Positions 23,264 through 31,086 of a stretch of 31,086 nt of DNA are shown piece after piece; position 1 is the first letter of the stretch, and each line of letters starts with the position of its first letter. The translations under genes were made by a program, and so were the position numbers. Source of the stretch: JBKDZR01 sp047971485 (GTDB taxonomy: Bacteria; Pseudomonadota; Alphaproteobacteria; Rhodobacterales; Rhodobacteraceae); the NCBI GenBank assembly GCA_047971485.1, contig JBKDZR010000049.1, positions 1-31,086 on the forward strand, given 5' to 3'. Under the pieces are notes generated by a model. It did no database searches and was not told the DNA's origin. It saw only the letters and a program-made list of their open reading frames with translations.

Positions 23264-24991
23264 ATGACCAAGACTACCACCAGCCCCCGGGCCGCCCATT
23301 GGCCGGCCGATACCAGCGGACCTGCCCTGTGGGAGATCAGCCTTGGCGATCTGCTTGACCAGCAGGCAGCGGCCCATCCCGACCGGCTGGCGGTGATCGT
23401 CGATGAAATGGGGGGCGCGCGCAGTACGCGCTGGACCTATGCCACGCTGAAGGCCGATGCCGATCTTCTGGCACGGGGCATGATCGACTGGGGCATCGGG
23501 GCCGGGGACCGGGTGGCGGTGATGGCGCCCAATTGCCGGGAATGGGTGTTGCTGGAATATGCGCTGGCCAAGATCGGGGCGGTTTTGGTGACGGTAAACC
23601 CGGCGCTGAAGCCGGCCGAACTGGACTATCTGCTGGGTCAGGGCCAGGTTGTGGCCCTGTTCTTTGCCGGTGGCTTTCGCGGGGTGGATATCGCCGATGT
23701 GCTGCGTGGCCTGATGCCGGATCTGGCCGATGTCTCGGGCGGCGTGCGGGCCGGTGCACAGGCCTTGCCGGCCCTGCGGCGCCTGGCGCTGATGGGCACG
23801 GGGGATGCGCCCTTTGCCGTGCCGTTCGACGCACTGATGGCCCTGGGCGACGGGGTGGACGATGCCGTCCGTATCGCCCGTCAGGCAGCGGTCAATCCCC
23901 GCGACGTGGCCCAGATCCAGTATACCAGTGGCACCACGGGCAAGCCCAAGGGGGCGATGCTGACGCACCATTCCACCGTCAACAATGCGCGCCTGATGGC
24001 AGAGCGTGGAGGCTATGGGCCGGATGATCTGATGCTGTCGGCCATGCCGCTGTTTCATACGGCGGGGTGTGTGTGCAATGTCATGGCGATGCTGGCCTGT
24101 GGCGGCGGCCTGATCACCATGGACAGTTTCGATGCGGCGCGCATGCTGGAATTGTGGGATGAACATCGTCCGACCCTGCTGAATGCGGTGCCGACGATGA
24201 TGGTGCGGATGCTGGAACATCCCGACTATCCCCAGCGCAACACCCGTACCCTGCGGCGGGTGATCAGTGGTGGCACCTCGATCCCGCCCAGCCTGATGCG
24301 CCGGATGGAGGATGAAACCGGTGGCGCGCCCCTGATCATCATGGGCATGACGGAATGCAGCCCGATCATCACCCAGACCCGGGATGAGGATGATCTGGAC
24401 ACCCGCCTGACCACCGCCGGCACCCCGTTGCCCCATACCGAGATCCGCGTTGTCGATCCTGAAACCGGCCAAACCTGCACCTTTGGCCAATCCGGTGAGT
24501 TGTGCATCCGCGGCTATCTGGTCATGCAAGGCTATTTCGATATGCCGGAAAAGACGGCTGAGGCGATTGATGCCGAGGGCTGGTTGCACTCGGGTGATCT
24601 GGCCGTGCTGGAAGAGGCCGGCCATCTGCGCATTGTCGGACGGATCAAGGATATGATCATTCGGGGCGGCGAAAACGTTTATCCGGTTGAAATCGAAAGC
24701 TGCCTGCTGGATCATCCGGGGGTTAGCCAAGCGCAGGTCGTTGGCGTGCCGGATGCTGATCTGGGCGAGGAAAGTTTTGCCTATGTCGTGTTGATCGAAG
24801 GGGAACAGGCCACACCGCAGGCCCTGCAAGAGTTTTGCCGCGAAAGGATGGCGCGCCACAAGATGCCCAAATATGTGTCCATTGTCTCTGAAATGCCGAT
24901 GACGGCGAATGGCAAGATCCAGAAATTCGCCCTGCGCAACGATGCCATCGCCGCCATCCAGGATGGTCGGATCCGGCCGGTGCGCGGATGA
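23264..24991 (+). CDS. AMP-dependent acyl-CoA synthetase (ligase), ACSF2/FadD-like
   Basis: 575 residues. ANL-superfamily adenylating enzyme: P-loop YTSGTTGKPKG (~220-230), GMTE (~361-364), GWLHSGD (~440-446), GRIKDMIIRGGENVYPVEIE hinge region, and the catalytic Lys in NGKIQK (~549). It activates a carboxylate as acyl-AMP then acyl-CoA. The long insert before the P-loop and the overall length fit ACSF2-like medium-chain ligases more than short feruloyl-CoA synthetases. The start at 23264 has GGGAG upstream; an in-frame ATG at 23246 is less well placed. First gene of the plus-strand unit with crotonase and SDR; stop overlaps the crotonase start by 4 nt. Substrate is not determined by sequence. 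Confidence 0.92.
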   Translation: MTKTTTSPRAAHWPADTSGPALWEISLGDLLDQQAAAHPDRLAVIVDEMGGARSTRWTYATLKADADLLARGMIDWGIGAGDRVAVMAPNCREWVLLEYALAKIGAVLVTVNPALKPAELDYLLGQGQVVALFFAGGFRGVDIADVLRGLMPDLADVSGGVRAGAQALPALRRLALMGTGDAPFAVPFDALMALGDGVDDAVRIARQAAVNPRDVAQIQYTSGTTGKPKGAMLTHHSTVNNARLMAERGGYGPDDLMLSAMPLFHTAGCVCNVMAMLACGGGLITMDSFDAARMLELWDEHRPTLLNAVPTMMVRMLEHPDYPQRNTRTLRRVISGGTSIPPSLMRRMEDETGGAPLIIMGMTECSPIITQTRDEDDLDTRLTTAGTPLPHTEIRVVDPETGQTCTFGQSGELCIRGYLVMQGYFDMPEKTAEAIDAEGWLHSGDLAVLEEAGHLRIVGRIKDMIIRGGENVYPVEIESCLLDHPGVSQAQVVGVPDADLGEESFAYVVLIEGEQATPQALQEFCRERMARHKMPKYVSIVSEMPMTANGKIQKFALRNDAIAAIQDGRIRPVRG

Positions 24992-25797
24992 CGGCGCCGC
25001 TTCGCATCGACCGGGAAGGGGGGGTCACGGTCCTGACCCTGTCCCGTCCCGAGGCGCGCAATGCGCTCAGCCCAGAACTGGCCTGCCGGTTGGCCGACGC
25101 GATGGAGGACGCTGCCGGCGATCCTGATGTGCGTGCGGTTGTCCTGACTGGTGCGGGGGACCGGGCCTTTTGCTCGGGGGGCGATCTGGCCCTGTCCCTG
25201 CCGCTTCTGTCCGGGGCGCGGGCGCCGGAAAATGACTGGGATCGCCGCTTTCTGCAGGATGATGGGGTGAATGCCCGGATCGCGCAGCGCGGCTTTGCGA
25301 TGAACAAACCGGTGATCGCTGCGGTCAACGGGGCCTGTATGGCTGGTGGCATGGAGATGCTGCTGGGCACCGATATCCGTCTGGCTGTGCCCCATGCCCG
25401 TTTTGCCCTGCCTGAGGCGGCCCGGGGTGTCATCCCCTTTGCCGGTGCCCTGGTTCGCCTGCCCCGGCAGATCCCCTATGCGCTGGCCATGGAACTGCTG
25501 CTGACCGGTGACAGCTTTGACGCCGAGATGGCCCTGCGCGCGGGCGTGATCAACCGCATCGTCGCGCCGGAGGCCTTGATGGACGCGGCGATGGCAATGG
25601 CTGGCAAGATCGCCGCCAACGCGCCTGTCGCGGTGCAGGAAATCAAGCGCACGGTGGTGGCGGTCAGCGGGTTGCCCCTGGATGAGGGCTATACCCATGA
25701 GGACCGGGCCAAGGCGACGGTCATGGCCACGGATGACGCGCGCGAAGGGCCGCGCGCCTTCATGGAAAAACGCGCTCCGGTGTATCGGGGAAGGTGA
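24988..25797 (+). CDS. Enoyl-CoA hydratase/isomerase (crotonase) family protein
   Basis: 269 residues. Crotonase signature: CSGGDL (62-67) for one oxyanion-hole backbone, NGACMAGGMEM (115-125) for the second and the first catalytic Glu region, and LPEAARGVIPFAGA with Glu143 as the second catalytic Glu candidate. Expected to hydrate an enoyl-CoA made from the ligase product. Translationally coupled to the ligase (ATGA overlap) and 11 nt before the SDR gene. Confidence 0.9.
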   Translation: MTAPLRIDREGGVTVLTLSRPEARNALSPELACRLADAMEDAAGDPDVRAVVLTGAGDRAFCSGGDLALSLPLLSGARAPENDWDRRFLQDDGVNARIAQRGFAMNKPVIAAVNGACMAGGMEMLLGTDIRLAVPHARFALPEAARGVIPFAGALVRLPRQIPYALAMELLLTGDSFDAEMALRAGVINRIVAPEALMDAAMAMAGKIAANAPVAVQEIKRTVVAVSGLPLDEGYTHEDRAKATVMATDDAREGPRAFMEKRAPVYRGR

Positions 25798-25808
25798 GGG
25801 AGGATCGC

Positions 25809-26705
25809 ATGTTGCAGGGACAGGTGGCGCTGATCACGGGCGCTGGGCAGGGAATCGGACGGGCAACTGCGCTGGCCATGGCGCAGGCTGGCGCGGCGGT
25901 GGTGGTCAATGACATTGACGCCGATGTTGCCGGGGCTGTGGTGTCCGAGATCACCGGGGCCGGTGGCCAGGCAGTGGCGCAGGTTGCTGCGATTGGCCGG
26001 GATGGGGCCGCCGAGGCTTGTGTCGAACGTGCTGTCAGCGCCTTCGGACGGCTGGATGCGGTTTTTGCCAATGCCGGCGTGTTGCGTGATTCCGTTCTGT
26101 GGAAAACCGAGGATGAGGCCTTCGATCTGGTTGTCGGCACCCATTTGCGCGGTACGTTTCAATGCGGCCGCGCGGCGGCGCGCCAGTTTCGGGCCCAAGG
26201 CGGCGGGGGTAGCCTGATCCTGGCAGGATCGCCGGCCGGGCAGTTGGGCAATTTCGGGCAAAGCGCCTATGCCGCCGCCAAGGCCGGAATCGTCGGCATG
26301 ATGCGGACCTGGGCGCTGGAACTGGCGCGCGACAAGGTGGCGGTCAACGCGATTGTGCCCACGGCCCTGACCCGGATGACGGCCACGATCCCGGCCCTGG
26401 CAGATTACCACGCTGCCCTTGATCGGGGCGAGGCCTTGCCGGATGATCTGCGCACGAAGCACGGGATCGGCACGCCCGAGGATATTGCGCCCTTGGTGAT
26501 CTTTCTGGCCTCTGAGAGCGGGCGGGCGATCACCGGGCAGTGCCTGGGGATCGGTGGTGATCGGCTGAGCCTGTGGTCGAACCCGGCCGAGATCCGGGAA
26601 ATCTGCCGCCAGGGGGGGTGGACTGCCGAGGCTTTGCGCGCGGCCTGGTCCGAATTTTCCGAGGACGTTCTGCAAACGCCGGGTGTGCCGTTGGCGTTCG
26701 ATTAA
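25809..26705 (+). CDS. Short-chain dehydrogenase/reductase (SDR)
   Basis: 298 residues. Rossmann motif TGAGQGIG (10-17), NAGV structural motif, and a catalytic triad S141 (AGSPAG), Y154 and K158 (YAAAK). The C-terminal extension after GQCLGIGGDR resembles 3-hydroxyacyl-CoA dehydrogenase-like SDRs. The start at 25809 has a strong GAGGGAGGA ribosome site, so the GTG at 25794 is rejected. Probable role: oxidation of the 3-hydroxyacyl-CoA from the crotonase. Last gene of the unit. Confidence 0.9.
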   Translation: MLQGQVALITGAGQGIGRATALAMAQAGAAVVVNDIDADVAGAVVSEITGAGGQAVAQVAAIGRDGAAEACVERAVSAFGRLDAVFANAGVLRDSVLWKTEDEAFDLVVGTHLRGTFQCGRAAARQFRAQGGGGSLILAGSPAGQLGNFGQSAYAAAKAGIVGMMRTWALELARDKVAVNAIVPTALTRMTATIPALADYHAALDRGEALPDDLRTKHGIGTPEDIAPLVIFLASESGRAITGQCLGIGGDRLSLWSNPAEIREICRQGGWTAEALRAAWSEFSEDVLQTPGVPLAFD

Positions 26706-26850
26706 ATTTTATAAATCAATCTGTTATGGACTTCATGTCTTTGGAAGATGGAAGCTGATTGTCAGATGAAATACTTGCCGGGATATCTGTTCAGATAATC
26801 TGATCCGGCGTGACAGAGTGCGTGGTCTTTCGTTATGCTGACTGGGAACA
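26706..26850. other. AT-rich non-coding stretch
   Basis: No coding potential recognised. Composition drops sharply toward AT right after the SDR stop (AAATTTTATAAATC). It includes a perfect 6-bp dyad TATCTG-TT-CAGATA at 26784-26797. It leads into the inverted-repeat element. Confidence 0.4.
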
Positions 26851-27139
26851 GCCCTCCCGCCCGTCGGCTGACGCCTGCGGCGTCGCCTCCCGTTGGGTTG
26901 CGCCGCGCAGGAACGGACCTGCGGTCCGTGATCCTGCGCGGCGGGTCCGCTTTTGGGAAATGAATAATCCGGCATAAGGGGAGGTACAGATCCGATCTGT
27001 GCAGGCAGGTCGGTGTGCCACATGCTTTCCCGCTTTTTGGGATACATGGCCTTTCCCATCTGGCGTATCCGCGCCGCGTTAGCGGCGCCCGGCCCAACGG
27101 GAGGCGACGCCGCAGGCGTCAGCCGACGGGCGGGAGGGC
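26851..27139. repeat. Structured repeat element with 47-nt perfect inverted arms
   Basis: Left arm 26851-26897 and right arm 27093-27139 are exact reverse complements over 47 nt, separated by 195 nt. Each arm contains its own small hairpin GACGCC-TGC-GGCGTC. Inside the element lie a strong hairpin at 26901-26943 (12-bp CGCCGCGCAGGA and 7-bp ACGGACC stems) and one at 27071-27088 (GCGCCGC-GTTA-GCGGCGC). No transposase. It looks like a REP/MITE-type dispersed intergenic repeat; short open frames across it encode low-complexity Arg-rich peptides and are probably not genes. Confidence 0.8.
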
Positions 27140-27207
27140 CCGTTCCGGTTTCAGGTTGTTGTTCTGCAGGCTTGCTATGGGCAGGGAGATGCTGGCATCA
27201 ATGCCCC
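27140..27207 (+). other. Short gap before modE
   Basis: Nothing recognised beyond a weak GGGAG about 20 nt before the modE start; the modE promoter must lie here or inside the repeat element. Confidence 0.3.
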
Positions 27208-27591
27208 ATGGAACAGACACATCCCGACGGGGCCGGTGCCCCCCACCTGCGCCTGCGGATCGTCTTTGGCGATGATGCTATGTTCGGGCCGGGCTTGGCT
27301 GATCTTCTGGAACGCATCCGTGAAACCGGATCGATCGCGGCCGCGGGCCGGTCTATGTCCATGAGCTACAAGCGGGCTTGGACCTTGGTCGAGGAAATGA
27401 ACGCGGCCTTTCGCCGGCCGCTCGTGGACAGCACCCGGGGGGGGGCCAAAGGTGGCGGTGCGCGGCTGACCGAAACCGGCGAAGAGGTGCTTGATCACTA
27501 CCGCCACCTTGAAGAAAGCGCGGCTCAGGCTGGCGCGGTGCGGATCGCTGCCATGCGGGCCTTGCTTCGGGATATGTCCAGCGGGAAATAG
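27208..27591 (+). CDS. modE: ModE-type molybdenum-responsive regulator, DNA-binding domain only
   Basis: 127 residues, equivalent to the N-terminal winged-helix part of ModE. HTH around 37-64 (ERIRETGSIAAAGRSMSMSYKRAW), then LVDSTRGGAKGGGARLTETG (72-91), the characteristic glycine-rich wing. No C-terminal Mop/TOBE molybdate-binding domains, as in many alphaproteobacterial short ModE/MopB-like regulators. The start at 27208 (MEQTHPDG) is the last sensible one; longer versions run back into the repeat element. It precedes modABC and a ModE-like box. Confidence 0.85.
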   Translation: MEQTHPDGAGAPHLRLRIVFGDDAMFGPGLADLLERIRETGSIAAAGRSMSMSYKRAWTLVEEMNAAFRRPLVDSTRGGAKGGGARLTETGEEVLDHYRHLEESAAQAGAVRIAAMRALLRDMSSGK

Positions 27592-27615
27592 CGCTTGTCT
27601 CGTGTGGGCCGGGCT

Positions 27616-27641
27616 GCGATATATTCCAGGAGATATATCAC
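27616..27641 (+). promoter_or_regulatory. ModE-like operator upstream of modA
   Basis: Near-perfect dyad GCGATATAT-N8-ATATATCAC (one mismatch per arm) between the modE stop and the modA start. It resembles ModE sites, which carry TATA-rich half sites. Position suggests repression of modABC when molybdate is plentiful. Confidence 0.7.
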
Positions 27642-27656
27642 TTCAAGGATTTCAAG

Positions 27657-28439
27657 ATGCCGGACCTGTTCCCCTCGTTCCGCTGCCCCGCTGCCCTGCT
27701 GTTGTCCGTCGGCTTGGCCTGGCCTGTCGCCGCCCAGGCCGAAGAAGTCGTGGTTTTCGCCGCTGCCAGTCTGAAGAATGCCATGGATGAGATCGCGGCC
27801 ACCTATGCCGCCAGTTCAGACGATACCTTGGCCGTTTCCTATGCGGGATCTTCGGCTCTGGCCCGGCAGATCCAACAGGGCGCACCGGCCGATATCTTCA
27901 TCTCGGCCAATACCAGCTGGATGGACACGCTTGAGACCGAAGGCCTGCTGGAGGATGGCACGCGCAGCGATCTGCTGGGCAATTCGATTGTGCTGATCGC
28001 CCACGGCACTGACGCTGCAGCGGTCAAGATAACCCCCGATCTTGATCTGGCGGGCTTGCTGAACGGCGGCAAACTGGCCATGGCGCTGGTCGATGCCGTG
28101 CCGGCCGGGATCTACGGCAAGGCCTCGCTTGAGCATCTGGGCCTGTGGGACAGTGTCACCGCCGATGTCGCCCAGGCCGATAACGTGCGCGCCGCCCTGG
28201 CCTTGGTCTCGGTAGGTGAGGCCCCCTTCGGTATCGTCTATGCCACCGATGCGGTGGCCGATGACAATGTGACCGTGGTTGGCCGTTTCCCTCCCGACAG
28301 CCATCCGCCGATCATCTATCCGGTGGCTGACCTGGCCGGTCGCGATACACCGGCTGAGGCCGCTTTCCTGGACTATCTGCATGGCGCCGAGGCCCGCGCC
28401 GCCTTTGAAAAGCAGGGCTTCACGGTCCTGTCGCAGTAA
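27657..28439 (+). CDS. modA: Molybdate-binding periplasmic protein
   Basis: 260 residues. Signal peptide ends AQA (26-28); the mature protein begins EEVVVFAAASLKNAMDEIA, the standard ModA start that provides oxyanion contacts. Other family segments: SYAGSSALARQIQQGAPADIFISAN, and VSVGEAPFGIVYATDA. Binds molybdate or tungstate and delivers it to ModBC. AAGGA precedes the start. Only 9 nt separate it from modB, with no intercistronic hairpin. Confidence 0.95.
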   Translation: MPDLFPSFRCPAALLLSVGLAWPVAAQAEEVVVFAAASLKNAMDEIAATYAASSDDTLAVSYAGSSALARQIQQGAPADIFISANTSWMDTLETEGLLEDGTRSDLLGNSIVLIAHGTDAAAVKITPDLDLAGLLNGGKLAMALVDAVPAGIYGKASLEHLGLWDSVTADVAQADNVRAALALVSVGEAPFGIVYATDAVADDNVTVVGRFPPDSHPPIIYPVADLAGRDTPAEAAFLDYLHGAEARAAFEKQGFTVLSQ

Positions 28440-28448
28440 GTCTCTGCC

Positions 28449-29144
28449 ATGATGGAGTGGTTGGGACCCGAGGAATGGCAGGCTGTGGCCTTGTCGCTGC
28501 GCGTCGCCTTTTGGGCGACTCTGGCAGCATTGCCCCTGGGGGTCCTGACCGCCTATGCTCTGGTGCGCTGGCACTTTCCGGGGCGCCAGGTGTTGAACGG
28601 TCTGGTTCATTTGCCGCTAATCCTGCCCCCCGTCGTTACCGGTTACCTCTTGTTGCTGAGCTTTGGCACCAAGGGACCGGTGGGTGGCCTTTTGCAGGAG
28701 ATCGGCATCGTCCTGGCCTTTCGCTGGACCGGCGCGGCGCTGGCCGCAGGGGTGATGGCTTTTCCGCTGATGGTCCGCGCCATCCGCCTGTCGATCGAGG
28801 CGGTGGATCCCGGTCTGGAACAGGCCGCCGGCACCTTGGGCGCATCGCGGCCCTGGGTGTTCCTGACGGTCACCCTGCCGCTGATCCTGCCCGGTGTCGT
28901 GGTTGGCGCGATCCTGGCCTTTGCCAAGGCGATGGGAGAATTCGGCGCCACCATCACCTTCGTTTCCAACATCCCCGGTCAGACCCAGACCCTGCCGTCG
29001 GCGATCTACGCCTTCCTGCAAGTCCCGGGGGGCGAGGGTGCGGCAATGCGGCTGGTGCTTGTCTCCGTCGGCATTGCCATGACGGGGCTGATCCTGTCGG
29101 AATGGCTTGGGCGCCGGGTGGCGCGCATGGTGGCCGGGACATGA
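28449..29144 (+). CDS. modB: Molybdate ABC transporter permease
   Basis: 231 residues, about five helices. PLILPPVVTGYLLLL and the EAA coupling loop EQAAGTLGASRPWVFLTVTLPL are typical of ModB, as is AKAMGEFGATITFVSNIPGQTQTLP. Start ATGATG at 28449; the ribosome site is weak, implying coupling to modA. Overlaps modC by 4 nt. Confidence 0.95.
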   Translation: MMEWLGPEEWQAVALSLRVAFWATLAALPLGVLTAYALVRWHFPGRQVLNGLVHLPLILPPVVTGYLLLLSFGTKGPVGGLLQEIGIVLAFRWTGAALAAGVMAFPLMVRAIRLSIEAVDPGLEQAAGTLGASRPWVFLTVTLPLILPGVVVGAILAFAKAMGEFGATITFVSNIPGQTQTLPSAIYAFLQVPGGEGAAMRLVLVSVGIAMTGLILSEWLGRRVARMVAGT

Positions 29145-30265
29145 GCCTCGCAGTCCGCCTGCGTCACAGCTTCCAGGGGTTTGATCTGGATATCGGTTTT
29201 GAGGCCCCGGCTGGCATCACCGTGCTGTTCGGCCGCTCGGGGGCGGGCAAGACGACCATCGTCAATGCGGTGGCAGGGCTGCTGCGCCCGGATGCCGGCC
29301 GGATCGTGGCGGATGATGTGGCGTTGTTGGATACCGAGCGCGGCTTGTGGCTGCCGCCGCATCGCCGCCGCCTGGGCTATATCTTTCAGGAGGGGCGCCT
29401 CTTTCCCCATCTCAGTGTGCGTCAGAACCTGGGCTATGGACGCTGGTTTGCGCGGCGCCGGGGGGCGGGCGGGTCCGACCGGATGGCGCGGGTGGTTGAT
29501 ATGCTGGGCCTCGGCGATCTGTTGGATCGCCGTCCCGGCGGGCTGTCGGGGGGCGAGAAACAGCGCGTCGCCGTTGGCCGGGCGCTGCTGGCCGATCCAG
29601 CGCTGATCCTGGCGGATGAGCCCCTGGCCGCCCTGGATGAGGCACGCAAGGCCGAGATCCTGCCCTATTTTGAACGCTTGCGCGATGAAGTTTCGGTGCC
29701 AATCCTTTATGTCAGCCATTCGGTGGCTGAGGTCGCGCGCCTGGCCACCACCGTCATCGCGTTGGATGGGGGGCGGGTTCTGCATCAGGGCACAGCAGCC
29801 AGCGTCCTTGCCGATCCGGCCGTCTTGCCCATGGGGGTGCGGGCCGCCGGGGCGCTGATCTTTGCCCGGGTGGGGCGACATCACGCGGATGGGCTGACGG
29901 AGCTGGTGGCCGGTGACACGGCGTTGTTTCTGCCGCGCATCGGGGCTGCACCGGGCCAGACCGTGGGTCTGAGGATTGCCGCCCATGATGTGATCCTGTC
30001 GCGGGACCGGCCCGAGGGGCTGTCGGCGCTGAACATCCTGTCGGGTATAGTCCACGAGATCCGCGCCGGTGAGGGGCCGGGGGCGCTGGTTTCGCTGGAC
30101 ACGGTGGCGGGGCGGGTGCTGGCCCGAATTACGGCCCGGTCTGTGGCGGCCATGGGGCTGGCCCCGGGGCAGCCCTGCCATGCGGTGATCAAGGCGCTGT
30201 CGGTGGCGCGTGAGGATGTGGGCGCGCGGGCGGTCTTGTCGGGTGGGGCAGAGGCGCGATCATAA
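29141..30265 (+). CDS. modC: Molybdate ABC transporter ATP-binding protein
   Basis: 374 residues. Walker A GRSGAGKTT (31-39), signature LSGGEKQR (135-142), Walker B LILADEP (155-161), switch His in YVSHS. The C-terminal ~90 residues (SALNILSGIVHEIRAGEG onward) form a TOBE/Mop-like molybdate-sensing domain, typical of ModC. Starts within the modB stop (ATGA). Last gene of the mod operon. Confidence 0.95.
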   Translation: MSLAVRLRHSFQGFDLDIGFEAPAGITVLFGRSGAGKTTIVNAVAGLLRPDAGRIVADDVALLDTERGLWLPPHRRRLGYIFQEGRLFPHLSVRQNLGYGRWFARRRGAGGSDRMARVVDMLGLGDLLDRRPGGLSGGEKQRVAVGRALLADPALILADEPLAALDEARKAEILPYFERLRDEVSVPILYVSHSVAEVARLATTVIALDGGRVLHQGTAASVLADPAVLPMGVRAAGALIFARVGRHHADGLTELVAGDTALFLPRIGAAPGQTVGLRIAAHDVILSRDRPEGLSALNILSGIVHEIRAGEGPGALVSLDTVAGRVLARITARSVAAMGLAPGQPCHAVIKALSVAREDVGARAVLSGGAEARS

Positions 30266-30604
30266 GAGAGGGTCTTGGCCCATGCGCGGGACCGCGCGGA
30301 CAGAGTGGCCGCTGGACAGAATTGTCGCTGATTGCCTTCGGCGCGGAATCAAGGCCTGTCAGGGGCGCCGTGCATCGCGGCACCGCAGCCCGTCGATGCA
30401 GGGCTATCGCGTTTCGGGAAAAGGATGACTGACCTGAAACGCTATAGGATGTTGGTTTCACGCATTTCTTAACCGAAAAAGTCGATCAGTTTTTTCTCGA
30501 AATGCTTTCGGGTCGCTGTTTCAGCGCCCATAAGGGGTCAGGTCGAACCTGTGCAGGGGCCGCTGGCCCAGGATGCGGGTCTCTGACCTCTGAGCCGAGC
30601 GGTG
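30266..30604. other. Intergenic region between converging modC and hisE
   Basis: No gene supported in these 339 nt. It holds a small dyad GCGCGG-GA-CCGCGC at 30284-30297 (no T-run), a partial inverted repeat around GCGTTTC and GAAACGC near 30409-30442, and an AT-rich stretch at about 30440-30520. No convincing terminator or RNA gene. Confidence 0.4.
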
Positions 30605-30919
30605 TCAGCCCTTGCGCGCGGCCTTTTCGGCAATCCCCGAGGTTCCGGCCCGGCGATCCAGTTCCTCCAACACATCGGCCAGGGGCACATCCCGCGCGGC
30701 CAGCATGACCAGCAGGTGATAGAGCACATCCGCTGCCTCGCTGGTCAGCCGGGCCTTGTCGCCCCGGACGGCCTCGATGATGGCCTCGATCGCCTCTTCG
30801 CCGAACTTTTCAGCGCATTTCTCGGGGCCCTTTGCGAACAGTTTGGCCGTCCAGGAACTGTCGGGATCGGCCCCCTTGCGGGCGGCGATGGTCTGGGCCA
30901 GGCGGTCTAGAGCGCTCAT
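30605..30919 (-). CDS. hisE: Phosphoribosyl-ATP diphosphatase
   Basis: 104 residues. Second step of histidine biosynthesis: hydrolysis of phosphoribosyl-ATP to phosphoribosyl-AMP. Typical HisE all-alpha NTP-pyrophosphohydrolase: SWTAKLFAKGPEKCAEKFGEEAIEAIIEA and the acidic SEAADVLYHLLVML helix that binds Mg2+. Overlaps hisF by 4 nt, as in a his operon running in from the right. Confidence 0.95.
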   Translation of the reverse strand: MSALDRLAQTIAARKGADPDSSWTAKLFAKGPEKCAEKFGEEAIEAIIEAVRGDKARLTSEAADVLYHLLVMLAARDVPLADVLEELDRRAGTSGIAEKAARKG

Positions 30920-31086
30920 GTCAGCCTCATGGGAATGCCGGCGGCGGCCATGTGGGCCTTGGCCTCGGCGATGGTGAAATCACCGAAATGGAAGATCGAG
31001 GCCGCCAGAACGGCGCTGGCATGGCCCTCGGTCACGCCCTCGACCAGGTGATCCAGCGTGCCAACCCCGCCCGAGGCGATCACCGG
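30916..31086 (-). CDS. hisF: Imidazole glycerol phosphate synthase cyclase subunit, C-terminal 56 residues
   Basis: Only the 3' end is in the window. PVIASGGVGTLDHLVEG and HASAVLAASIFHFGDFTIAEAK are the conserved HisF phosphate-binding and C-terminal barrel segments. Ends MRLT, with the stop overlapping the hisE start. Confidence 0.95.
   Translation of the reverse strand, partial: PVIASGGVGTLDHLVEGVTEGHASAVLAASIFHFGDFTIAEAKAHMAAAGIPMRLT

Noticed and set aside
23207..24859. 550-codon minus-strand open frame opposite the acyl-CoA ligase
   Set aside because: Antisense shadow; no domain-like sequence, and the plus strand carries all ANL motifs.
26733..27097. Arg-rich short open frames within the inverted-repeat element
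   Set aside because: They run through inverted-repeat hairpins, have no ribosome sites and give low-complexity peptides; best explained as reading through a non-coding repeat.
28457..29140. Plus-strand extension of the modC frame back through modB
   Set aside because: modB is clearly coded in another frame; modC begins at the ATGA overlap at 29141, where family sequence starts.
29006..30181. 391-codon minus-strand open frame opposite modB/modC
   Set aside because: Shadow of modC; no family features.
30189..30461. Small open frames downstream of modC
   Set aside because: No ribosome site, biased composition, no recognisable domain.
1..31086. CRISPR arrays, tRNA/rRNA genes, insertion sequences, prophage genes
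   Set aside because: Looked for regularly spaced repeats, tRNA-like cloverleaf and CCA ends, transposase motifs and phage proteins; none seen.

Overview
The window is GC-rich alphaproteobacterial DNA, most likely from a Rhodobacterales (Paracoccus/Rhodobacteraceae-like) chromosome. The reasons are the base composition, the density of ABC, TRAP and TTT uptake systems, the codon style, and a hisF-hisE gene end at the right edge. No tRNA, rRNA, CRISPR array, phage gene or transposase was recognised.

Layout, left to right. (1) 1-2300: copper handling. A Cu+-exporting P-type ATPase (partial, minus) and a CopZ-like chaperone (plus) diverge from two almost identical CueR-type promoters; a bidirectional terminator closes copZ. 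(2) 2321-3478: a frameshifted, 5'-truncated pseudogene of the LigM/DesA O-demethylase family. (3) 3733-12773: a nine-gene, tightly overlapping plus-strand operon. It encodes a peptide/nickel-type ABC importer (binding protein, permease, and a permease-ATPase-ATPase triple fusion), an FmdE-like protein, a single-span exported protein, and four cytosolic proteins arranged A-B-A'-B' (two unrecognised paralogous pairs with a GATase-I-like look). This is the best candidate for an undescribed system. Both exported proteins are predicted to begin with His after signal-peptide cleavage, which suggests a metal or metal-chelate role (inference only). (4) 12938-18936: a LysR regulator facing a minus-strand operon of TctC, alpha/beta hydrolase, TctB, TctA and an enolase-superfamily sugar-acid dehydratase. 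(5) 19171-19611: a decayed CitE/HpcH-HpaI aldolase remnant. (6) 19656-26705: a MarR-controlled divergent unit. MarR and a DctPQM TRAP importer lie on the minus strand; acyl-CoA ligase, enoyl-CoA hydratase and SDR lie on the plus strand, with a perfect MarR-type palindrome between them. It reads as carboxylate uptake, CoA activation and beta-oxidation-like processing. (7) 26706-27207: AT-rich, then a structured repeat with 47-nt perfect inverted arms. (8) 27208-30265: modE-modABC molybdate uptake with a ModE-like box before modA. (9) 30605-31086: hisE and the end of hisF on the minus strand.

A theme across the window: three of the four solute-binding-protein genes (family 5, TctC, DctP) are followed by a GC hairpin with a GGGCGC/GCGCCC core in the 60-80 nt gap before the next gene, while most other junctions in those operons are very short or overlap. 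This is probably a stoichiometry device that keeps binding protein in excess of permease. Two pseudogenes (LigM-like and CitE-like) suggest recent loss of catabolic capacity.
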